A DNA stretch of 64,000 nt from Verrucomicrobiaceae bacterium UBA7681 (GTDB taxonomy: Bacteria > Verrucomicrobiota > Verrucomicrobiia > Verrucomicrobiales > Verrucomicrobiaceae). Below the pieces are notes generated by a model. That model was given only the letters and a program-made list of their open reading frames with translations. It searched no databases and was not told the DNA's origin. The translations under genes were made by a program, and so were the position numbers. Where the stretch lies: positions 40,851 through 104,850 of the forward strand of contig DLGZ01000004.1 in assembly GCA_002482965.1 (NCBI GenBank). The letters are read 5' to 3'. Shown piece after piece: positions 1 to 9,700 of this stretch (position 1 is the stretch's first letter; each line of letters opens with the position of its first letter).

Positions 1-2
1 AG

Positions 3-2768
3 AAAATGCTCCGCCACGAGATCAAAACGTATCAGATGGAAAAGCGTTATCTCCACCGGCGCGGCGGTGTGGTGTGGGTGCTTCTCAGCGTTTCGTTGGT
101 GAACGATGAACAAGGTGCCCCCGCCTTCTTTGTCTCACAGATGGAGGATATCACCGGGCGCAAAAAAGCGGATCAGCGCATCCAGCAGCTCAACCGGCTT
201 TATGCCATGTTGAGCGGCATCAATGAGACCATCGTGCGCGAGAAGAACGCGGAGGCAATGCTGACCTCTGCCTGCCGGATAGCGGTTGAAAAAGGACTCT
301 TTGGCATGGCCTGGATTGGTCTGCTGGATGCCGATACGGGACGGCTCCAAATCGCCGCTCACGTGGGTGCAGCGGAGGGAACGTTGGGCACACTCGAGGC
401 CATCATCAGCGGGACGCCGTCAGGCCCTGGCTGCGCCATGACTGCGCGTGCTCTGGAGTTCGGCGAACACTCGATTTGCAATGACATTGAGCGTGATCCG
501 GAAGCCGTCACCTGGCGTGCCCAGGCCTTGTGCAGAAATTATCTATCGATGGCTTCGCTGCCGTTGAAATCGGGGGACAAAACCGTCGGTGTCTTCAACC
601 TGTATGCTGATGCCGCGGAGTTCTTTGATGCTGATGAGATGGCCTTGCTTGACGAACTGGCCATAGACATCGGTTTTGCGCTCGACATCAGCCGGCGTGA
701 AGTGGAACTGCGCGAAGCCGACAAGCGGTTCATCAGGCAGCGCAAGACCTTGATCGAACTGACTCGCCATTGGGCGGGGGATGGTGAGGATGCCTTGCTG
801 CTGCTGCGAAAAATCGCCGAGGGCGCCGCCCAGACCCTGAACGTTTCCCGCGTCAGCATCTGGCGTTACAACAGTGACCGTTCTGCCATCAACTGTGTGG
901 ATTTGTTTGAGTGGGAGGAGGGGCGGCATTCATCGGGCATGGAACTTTCCGCAGCCACCTATCCGGCCTACTTTCGCGCACTGGCAGAGCTGGGGATGAT
1001 CATTGCGGATGACGCCGTCACCGATCCGAGCACCTGCGCGTTCGATCAGGACTACCTGCGTCCCCATGGCATCCGGTCCATTCTGGATGTGCCAATCATT
1101 GTGGGCGGAGTTCGCACCGGTGTGCTCTGTCTTGAGCATGTCCGCACGCTGCGGGAATGGACAGCGGATGAGAAGACCTTTGCCCTGGCGATGTCCAATC
1201 TGGTGTCCCTGGCGCTGGAAGGCGTGGAGCGCAGGCAGGCGGAGACTTCCCTGCGCGAGAGCGAGAAGCGGTTCCGCCAGTTTGCCGAAACCATCGAGGA
1301 AGTGTTCTGGATGACGGATCCCGGCGGCAGCGAAATGATCTACGTCAGTCCGGCCTATGAGAAAATATGGCACCGCACCTGTGCCAGCCTCTATGCAGAT
1401 CCTCTCAGCTGGCTGGAGTCAGTGCATCCCGATGACCGGGAGCGTCTGGAACTCGCGGCTGCGACCAAACGGTCGCGGGGCGAATATGACGAGAGGTACC
1501 GCATTCAGCGTACTGACGGCACTCTGCGGTGGATTCATGACCGCGCCTTTCCCGTGCGCGATTCACACGGCGTCGTGCTGCGCATCGTCGGCACGGCGGA
1601 AGACATCACCGAGAGCAAACAGTTCGAGGCTCAGCTGCTGCGCTCTCAGCGCATGGAAAGCATCGGCACGCTGGCCGGTGGCATAGCGCACGATCTTAAC
1701 AACGTGCTCGCTCCCATCATGATGTCCATCGAACTGCTGAAGCTGCAGGAGAAGGATGCGCTGCGCCTCGACATTCTCTCCACCATCGAAGGAAGCGCCA
1801 AACGCGGGGCGGACATGGTGAAGCAGGTGCTTTCGTTTGCCAGAGGGGTTGAAGGGCGGCAGGTGGCAGTGCAGGTGGGCCACCTGCTCAAGGAGATCGA
1901 AAAGATCGCCAACGAAACCTTCCTCAAGAGCATCCAGGTGCGCTGCAATATCCAGCCTGGCTTGTGGGTCGTGCAGGGAGACCCCACCCAGCTGCATCAG
2001 GTCTTGCTCAATCTCTGTGTCAACGCACGTGACGCCATGCCTACGGGTGGCATCTTGAACCTCGCTGCCAGCAACGTGATGCTGGATGAGAACTGCTCCG
2101 CGATCAGCACCGAGGCCCGGCCCGGACCTCATGTGCTGATCAAGGTGGAAGACAGCGGCACCGGCATGCCCCCCGAAGTGCTGGAGCGCATCTTTGAGCC
2201 ATTTTTTACGACGAAAGAGCTGGGCAAAGGCACCGGGCTGGGTCTCTCCACCACGCTCGCCATCATCAAAGGTCATCACGGTTTCCTGCATGTGAACAGT
2301 GAGTCGGGCAACGGCACCCAGTTTCAGCTTTACCTGCCAGCGGACGGTTCTCAGAGTGCCCCCGCCGTACAATCTCCCGAGGTCGTGCTGCCGCGTGGAA
2401 ATGGTGAGCTGGTGCTGGTGGTGGATGATGAAATCACGGTCAGGCAGATCATCAAGCAGACGCTCGAAGCCTTCGACTACCGCGTCTTGCTCGCCTCAGA
2501 TGGCGTCGAGGCCTCGACCTTGTTTACCGCCCATCAGGAAGAAATAGCCGTCGTGCTCACCGACATGATGATGCCCGTCATGGATGGTCTGGCAACCATC
2601 CAGGTGCTCATGCGCATGAATCCGCAGGTGCGCATCATCGCCGCCAGCGGTCTGGGCGTCAAAGACATGGTGGCCAAGGCAATGGGGGCCGGTGTGAAAC
2701 ACTTCATCCCGAAACCCTACTCCGCCGAAACCCTGCTCCAGACCCTGGCCCAGGTATTGCAGGCTTAG
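3..2768 (+). CDS. Hybrid sensor histidine kinase (5' truncated by window edge)
   Basis: Signal-transducing kinase with a C-terminal receiver domain. The first ~55 residues read as the second half of a PAS/PAC domain, so the gene almost certainly starts upstream and the ATG at 6 is probably internal. Counting from that ATG, two GAF domains (about 70-225 and 245-410) are followed by a PAS domain (about 420-540). The phospho-acceptor H-box is GGIAHDLNN (His562). The HATPase has an N-box (LNLCVNARDAM) and G-boxes (DSGTGMPP, GKGTGLGLS). The receiver domain (about 801-920) has acidic VVDDE and phospho-Asp853 in LTDMMMP. No membrane segment is visible in the part present, so sensing is probably cytosolic through GAF/PAS. 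The ligand is unknown. It converges with the next gene with 5 bp between stops. Confidence 0.93.
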   Translation, partial: KMLRHEIKTYQMEKRYLHRRGGVVWVLLSVSLVNDEQGAPAFFVSQMEDITGRKKADQRIQQLNRLYAMLSGINETIVREKNAEAMLTSACRIAVEKGLFGMAWIGLLDADTGRLQIAAHVGAAEGTLGTLEAIISGTPSGPGCAMTARALEFGEHSICNDIERDPEAVTWRAQALCRNYLSMASLPLKSGDKTVGVFNLYADAAEFFDADEMALLDELAIDIGFALDISRREVELREADKRFIRQRKTLIELTRHWAGDGEDALLLLRKIAEGAAQTLNVSRVSIWRYNSDRSAINCVDLFEWEEGRHSSGMELSAATYPAYFRALAELGMIIADDAVTDPSTCAFDQDYLRPHGIRSILDVPIIVGGVRTGVLCLEHVRTLREWTADEKTFALAMSNLVSLALEGVERRQAETSLRESEKRFRQFAETIEEVFWMTDPGGSEMIYVSPAYEKIWHRTCASLYADPLSWLESVHPDDRERLELAAATKRSRGEYDERYRIQRTDGTLRWIHDRAFPVRDSHGVVLRIVGTAEDITESKQFEAQLLRSQRMESIGTLAGGIAHDLNNVLAPIMMSIELLKLQEKDALRLDILSTIEGSAKRGADMVKQVLSFARGVEGRQVAVQVGHLLKEIEKIANETFLKSIQVRCNIQPGLWVVQGDPTQLHQVLLNLCVNARDAMPTGGILNLAASNVMLDENCSAISTEARPGPHVLIKVEDSGTGMPPEVLERIFEPFFTTKELGKGTGLGLSTTLAIIKGHHGFLHVNSESGNGTQFQLYLPADGSQSAPAVQSPEVVLPRGNGELVLVVDDEITVRQIIKQTLEAFDYRVLLASDGVEASTLFTAHQEEIAVVLTDMMMPVMDGLATIQVLMRMNPQVRIIAASGLGVKDMVAKAMGAGVKHFIPKPYSAETLLQTLAQVLQA

Positions 2769-2773
2769 TTCAG

Positions 2774-3574
2774 CTACTTCTGCTTCGCTTCGTAGCCCGG
2801 CAGCGGTTTGCCGTCTTCGCCCAGCTTACCGCAGGCCCAGAGCAGCCCGCGGGCGACGAGGTCGAGATAAACGGGGGACTGCATCGTTTCATTGCCATGG
2901 CCCAGCGTGGTACCGAAGACCTTGGCTTTGCCGTATTCATTCACCCAGATGACGTTGTGGTCCATCTTCGTGTCCTCGCCATACGCCTTGGCCAGCGGTA
3001 CGAAGTGCTCCCAGAGTTTTTCGTTTTTGTAGAGTTCATCTTTGGCGTCCAGCCATTCCGCAGGGAAGCCTTTCATGACCGGGTGCCCCTCCGCGATGTT
3101 CTTCACATTCAAATCGCGGTTCTTCTCGTGGCTCATCGAGGTCTGGCCCACGCACTTGCGCCATTCATCCGTCTTGGCCGCGCGGTAACTGTGAGTGGAG
3201 CAGTGCAGCATCACCGCCGGCACGCCGTCATGGTGCGCCTTGGCGATGCGTTCTACAAAGGCCACGTCCTCGATCGCTCCAAAGCATTCGTTGTGCAGGA
3301 CCACGTCATAGCCGTCGGCCCAGTTGTCCTTTTCATAGACCGAGATCTTGTGGTTTTTGTCCTTTTTGCCTTCCGGCCCTTCTTCATGCACAATGGTGAA
3401 CTCCACATTCGCCCGCGCGCTCAGGCCCTCGCTGAGGATGAGCTTCTGGTTTTCATAGTCGTGGCAGCAGCCGCCGGTGATCATGAGAACCTTGAGCGGT
3501 TTCACCTCCTCGTTCGGGGCGGCGACGGCAAACAGACAGGCGATTGAAAGCAGGGAGATGAGAAGGGGACGCAT
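2774..3574 (-). CDS. ThuA-like domain exported protein
   Basis: Member of the ThuA/trehalose-utilisation family, which has a class I glutamine-amidotransferase-like fold and is abundant in Verrucomicrobiota and Planctomycetota. Its biochemical role is poorly defined and usually linked to sugar metabolism. I chose the ATG at 3574 because it gives a signal peptide (MRPLLISLLSIACLFAVAA) and a 266-residue protein. The open frame extends to 3670, but the extra residues do not look like coding sequence. Family-like segments are LMITGGCCHDY near the N-terminus, VPAVMLHCSTHSYR in the middle and FGTTLGHGNET near the end. Substrate and reaction cannot be read from the sequence. Confidence 0.85.
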   Translation of the reverse strand: MRPLLISLLSIACLFAVAAPNEEVKPLKVLMITGGCCHDYENQKLILSEGLSARANVEFTIVHEEGPEGKKDKNHKISVYEKDNWADGYDVVLHNECFGAIEDVAFVERIAKAHHDGVPAVMLHCSTHSYRAAKTDEWRKCVGQTSMSHEKNRDLNVKNIAEGHPVMKGFPAEWLDAKDELYKNEKLWEHFVPLAKAYGEDTKMDHNVIWVNEYGKAKVFGTTLGHGNETMQSPVYLDLVARGLLWACGKLGEDGKPLPGYEAKQK

Positions 3575-3705
3575 GACGGCGGATGAGGTTGGGAGGTCGA
3601 GTATGCGCGGAATGCATGTCCTGTCTTGCATGAATCTCGATTGGCTGTGGTTCTGTCTTGCTGTCGGCATAGGTGATTTGGTAAAAGGGATGGTAAATTT
3701 CTTTT

Positions 3706-6700
3706 ATGCAAATCCGGTTTCTTTTTCTCATCTCGGCCATGGCATGTTTCGGACAGACGGCGCAGCCGCCGAGCCCCGAGGTGGAAAAATATCACCAGAT
3801 GCTTCTAAAGCGCCCCCAGGCCGGCCTGGTCTATGACAGGTTCTACTCAGCGTGGATGGAAACTGGCACGGCGGACTCACTCGCAGAATTTTTGAGCCAG
3901 CGCACCAGCACCTCCGCCGATCTGCTCGTGCTGGCGATGTTTCACGATCAGCGTGGCAATGAGGCCGAAGCCTTGAAAGCCTACACGGCGGCGTTGGAAC
4001 GTGACACGGCAAACTCACGTGCATGGCTTCAACGCGCCAAACTGGAGGCGCGGATGATGAATTTCGAAGCCGCCTTGAAATCGCTCGCTTCCGCCGAAAA
4101 AGGCGGCGCTGTTGGAGAGCTGACCCGCGAGATCGGCCAACTGCGTGGCCGCTGGCTGCTGCGCACGGGCAAGCCAGACGCAGCATTGCAGGCTTGGCGG
4201 GATCTGGTGAAGGCGAACGCGGATGACGAAGATCTGGTAGAAGAAGTGGTCGAACTTCAGCTCGATGAAGGTCTGTATGCCGAGGCCGAGACACAGATGC
4301 TCGCGCTCATCGCCAGGACCAAAGATGCCTATGCCAGGACCGCGCGGCAGTTGCGCCTGGCGGAGATCCAACTGCGTGCCACCAAGAAAGAAGCCGCACT
4401 GGCCCTTCTGGGCGCAACCCTGGCAGACACCGGCCAGAGCACCTGGATCGAGGGCGAGGTGCTGGCTCAAATCGAAGCTGTGTTTCGTCGCGACGAAAAC
4501 CTGAGCGGACTGGTGAAGGAGCTGGAAAAGCTGCAGGCCGCCCATCCCCAGCGCACCGCTTTGGATCGGCAGCGCGCACGTGTCCTCGCGGAACTCGGCG
4601 AGAAAGACAAGGCGCTCGCCATCTACGCAGCACTGCTGCAAAAAACACCTGGCCAGCGGGAGTTGCGGGAGAGTTACCTCGATCTGCTGGCTCGCTTTGA
4701 GAAGTTCAAAGAGGCCATCGCACAAACAAACGTCCTGCTGGAGCAGTCCCCCGATGATCGCGAACTCCTCATCCGTCTGGCCACACTGCAAGAGCGGGCG
4801 AAAGACAAAGCGGCTGCCAAGGCCACATTGGAAAAATATTTGGCCGCGAAAGACTCCGCAGAGTTTGATCACCTCCGCGTCGCACGGCTTTATGAAAGCT
4901 GGGAGCGTGATGAAGAGGCCGTCCTCTCCTACCAGCGCATGGTCGCGGCTTTTCCTGAAAGCAATGCCGCCAAGGAGGCTCAGGCACATTACCTCCACCG
5001 CAGTGGCAAACGTGACACGGCATTGGCCATCTGGCGTGATCTCGCAAAGAACGGCGATCTGCCTCAGGTGATGGCCGTGGGCCAGGCACTGATGACGCGC
5101 CTTGAATCGGAGACCGCTTTGGAAATTTTGCAGACACGCCAGCCCGAATTTGCAGGCGGTGAACGCTTTCTCGGTCTGCTGATCAACTCTGCACTCAGCG
5201 CTAGGAAACCCGTGGAGGCCATTCCATGGGCCCTGGCACGAGTGCGCGCTACCTCAGACATCAGCTTTCTGGATGATGCACTGCGGCAGGCCGTGGCCTG
5301 TCTGACGGCAGATGAGCCAAAGTTTGCCGAAACCCTGGCCTCTTTGCAAAAGAGCACACCCACCGTGCAGGAGCGCATTCTGCTCGCCACTCTCTTCGAA
5401 GAAATACAAGACCACATCGGCGCGGAGAAAACCCTGCGCGAGATTCCGCCTGAACACGCACTGGCAGCGCAGACGCGGCTGCTCAAGCTGATGGAATCCC
5501 GTCAGGACTGGTTGCGCGCAATGGAAGAGGCGGAAAAACTCATCGCCATGCCGCAGGGCAGAAATTCGACCAACATCCAGCGCCTCGTGGATCTGACCGA
5601 ACGTTCGGGAAAAGCAGATCAGGCCCTGAAATGGGTGGCGGAATGGAAGACACTTTCTCCCGGCTCGGCTTCTCCCTGGCTGCGCGAGTCCAAGCTTCTG
5701 CAGCTCAATGGCAAAGGCCGCGAAGCTTTGAAAGGGCTGCAGGCGGCAGTACGAAAATTTGAAGACGATGAATCGGTGGCCGACGCACTGGCCTCCGCCT
5801 ACATCGAACAAGGCCAGATGAGTGACGCTGAACAGGTTTACCTCGCTCTCTTTGAGAAAGAGGACAAGCCGGATGCCAAAATGCGCTGGGTCGGCACCCT
5901 CGCGCGCGTCGCCAGTGACCGTGGCCAGTTGAAAGCGCTCACGGAAAAATTTCTCGAACGTCAGCGCACCAATCGTGCAGACGCCACTCCTTGGCTGGCC
6001 CTGGCGGAAATCTATCGTGTGTCAGGCAGCACCACCGAGCAGGAGCGCGCGCTGCGCGAGGCACTGCGTCTGCGCCCCGATGATGCGAACCTGACCATGC
6101 AGATCGCACGCATGGACCTGGACATGGGCCAGTGGAAGCGTGCCGTCGAGGAACTGCAACGTGTAGCCGGCCGCTCCAAAGGCAATCGTGTGCAGCAGAT
6201 GATCGCGTCGATTGAAATCGAATACGGTGATGCAAACACCGGCTACCGCATGCTCTACGAACTGGCCGGTGGCACGCAGATGGATGCCGATGACGCGCTC
6301 ACCCTGGCAAAAAGCATGTCGGCGCAGCAGGACTGGAAGCGGGTGACGAACTTTCTGGAGCCTCTGCTGCGTCGCTTTCCGGAGGACTACCGCCTCGGGT
6401 ATCTGCAGGCCGTCGCGTTGGAGGAGGATGGCAAGGAGGACGCCGCAATTCCCGTGTTCATCCGGCTCATGGGACAGGATCAGGAGCTGCCAGCCGTCAC
6501 ATCTGCGGCAAAGACCGCCGGCAGCAGGGCGGAGTATCAGGAAGAGTTGATGAAGCAGTTCCCGAAGGGCTTTGCAGACTTGCTTCCCTTTGGTGGCAGC
6601 AGCTACCAGGCCTACAACTATCGTCCGACGTCGATCCGCTTCTCAGCCCAGAGCGCCAGCAAGGCGGTGATTGTCCCCACAGGTCTGAGCACCCTGCACT

Positions 6701-9700
6701 CGATGACTGTGGCTCATCTGGTGACTCTGCTAAAGGGAGAGCGGCCGGAGAAAAAAGCCGCATGGATTGCGGAGGCCGCAAGCTCTGCCGTGCCAGGGGC
6801 GCGTTACCTCGATGCATTCGACCTTGACCAGTACTTTCAACTGAACATCAGCCCGGACGCGTTGGATAAGCATCCTGATGATGACGCCTTGCTGGCTTAT
6901 TTCATCGGCAGGGCAAACAATATCTCCTTCAATGTCGCCTCACGCGCCTTCGACCGCTTTAAATTGAAATATCCTCAGTTGATGGTCCTCGCGGCCAGAC
7001 ACGCAGTGATGGCTGACAGCGAACATGGCGCACCCATGCTCGAAGCGACGTTGGATGTACTTGAAAAAATGTCTCAGGAAAGCCTGCTGAAAACAGGAGT
7101 TCAAGTTTATTACCTCGGCGCCCTGATCGGCGCAGGCCAGCGCATGCGGGAGGACTCATTCCCCAATGTGCTGCCCGAACCGCTGTGCCACCGCATTTTG
7201 GCGCTGACGCTGCGTCAGCTTGACGTGACAGCGCCTGACGCACCGGTCAAAGTGTACACCACAGGATTTCCCAGTGCGGCCAACGCCTGCCGCAGTCTAA
7301 AGGCTTGGCAAGAGTTCGTCGCCCTTCTGGAGCGCGAGGTGCGGCTCTGGACGGAGCATGAGCCCACACGTCAGTCGTGGGTAAAATACACCGCACAGTT
7401 CAACCGTCGCAGCCAGGCCCCCGCTGGAGACATGATCACCCGCCTGCCTTTCCCTGGCGGCACCATGCTTCCCAGTACCCTGGAGCTCTACTTCGGACGC
7501 AAGGACATCTACAATCCGCGTGAGCTTGACAAGCTGGAGCCGGAACCAGAGGCTTACGCAGGCTTACAGCCCTTCATTGAGGGCATCAAGTCTCCTGCCT
7601 TGCGTGCCCTGCTGTCTTACAAGGTCGGCTACCGTGAGCGCGTGACGCGCGAAGTCACCCTGCTCATCTCCGCACCGAATCCTTCCGTGGATGATCTGCT
7701 GCTCGCCGCCTCATGGTTCAGCATTGAGGACGAATACGACCGCGCGGCCGACTTGCTCATTCGCGCCTCCACCATGAACATTCCTGCCAGCGTCCGTCCT
7801 GCTTTTGACGCCGCGCTGGCCCATGCGGTGATAAAGCTGAAGCCTCAGGCCGGCAGCCCGCTGCTGGAGCCCGCGCAGATGTCCCTGCGCCGCCTGCGCA
7901 GCGCACGCGTGACTTCAGCGCAGAAGGACGAACTCGTCGCCGCCATGAAGACCCTCTACTTGAGTGACGAAGCCGAGCAGTGGGCCCGCATCGCCACGAT
8001 CGCTCCGTCAGTGACTCAGCGCACCTCCAGCTATGTCAGCAGTTCCGGCATTGATACAAAAAAACTGCAAACGCTGGTCGCAGGCAAAGATGAAAATGCC
8101 ATCGTGAAGGAGGCCGTCACTCAGTTGCGACGTACGCTGACGATGGCCGGCAGCGGCAATCAAAGCTACGCAGCCAGCCGCGCCAGGGAGATCATGCGCC
8201 TCGCAGGCAGGAAGGGCATCCCTGAAAAAATCCAGGCGGTCTTTGATCCCGGAGAGAATGCCACGGTGACGAAATTGTTCGAGCAGGCGCAGTTCTTGAT
8301 GCTCATCGATCAAAAAACCAAGGCCACCAAAGTGCTGGAAGCAGTTGTGGAGATGAACCCGAATCACTTCGAGGCGCGTCTTCATTTGTGCGCACTGACC
8401 GCCTCGGCTGACCCCGCGCGTGCGGTGAAGATGATGGCGGATGTTCCGCTCTCCGCCTACCAGCAGAGCAACGTGGGCAGCCAGATCTCCGAATTGCTGC
8501 GTGAGGATGATGCGATGCCGTTCGAGGCCCGCATGAGCATTTTCACCGCGCTGGCAGTGATGCTGGAGTCCGCACCTTCTGGCTCAGGCGTGAAAGGCCT
8601 GGAATGGATGATCGACCTCCCTTGCACCATCGCGAATCAAACGTATCAGTCTCAACCCCGGCTGGCCTATTTGTATGCACGGCTGGGACCGTCTCAGCGG
8701 GATGGGGAAGATTTATTCCTGCCAGCGACGTCTCCTCAGGCAAAAAGGCGCCGTGAAGTGCATGACCAAATGTGCCAGGCCATGATGAAGCATCCCTCTC
8801 TGGCAGAAGAAGGCTTCCGCCGGTTGGCCTGTCTGGTGATCCAAGACGGGCAAAATACCGACGCGCTCGCCGCCACCGCGCGTCAGTTGCTGGAATCGGC
8901 CAAGACTGCCCCCCGCGCGCAGCGTGGACCCGCTGCGACCCGTCGGTTTTACTCTTCGCAGGAGGTGATCAGCCTATGGGCTCCCACCCCGGGCGAGTTT
9001 CTCATCTGGAAAGCCTGGAAGGAAAACCAACTGGAGCGTATCGAGCAGGAAATCATGCCTCTGGCCGCCGCAGCTCTGGACAGCACGCAGCAGAGCATTT
9101 TGCGCGCCCAGTTGAACGTCTGGTCCTGCAAGCCCGAGGCTTTCGTTCAAAATGCCAAAACCTTCCTCACCACCACCAGTGGACGCAGCAGTTCGAGCTA
9201 TGCAGGTGATCAAAATCTGATGTGGCTCATCGACCGCTGGGAAGAGCGCGGGATCGAAGGTCTTCCGCTGGATGAAATGCTCTCCACCGGCATGAAGCAA
9301 GCCAGTGGTTATGGCGAAGGATACGCCGTTACCCACTATCTCGCCTTGCGCCAGCAGATGCGTCCTGAATCTGGAATGCTGCCATTCCTGACCCGTCTTA
9401 TTTCCGGAACGCTCGGCAGCGACCAGACCGCTTGGGACAAGGCCATGCGGAGCACAATCAATGCGTACTACGGAAATGGCGGATCCATGAGCAGTTCCTC
9501 CGCCTACACCTTGCTGCGGGTCATCAACAATCTGATTCGCAAGCCCGCGACTTTTGGCGCAGGTCTGCAGATGGCCTCGCTCGTCGGTGCCACGGACCAT
9601 CCCAACTGGTCGCGCAACAACAGCTCCAGTATGGCCGCAGTCATGAAATCATCCGAGCATGCCTTTGCCGCACTCGGGGCGCTCGGCTGGATGGAGTCGG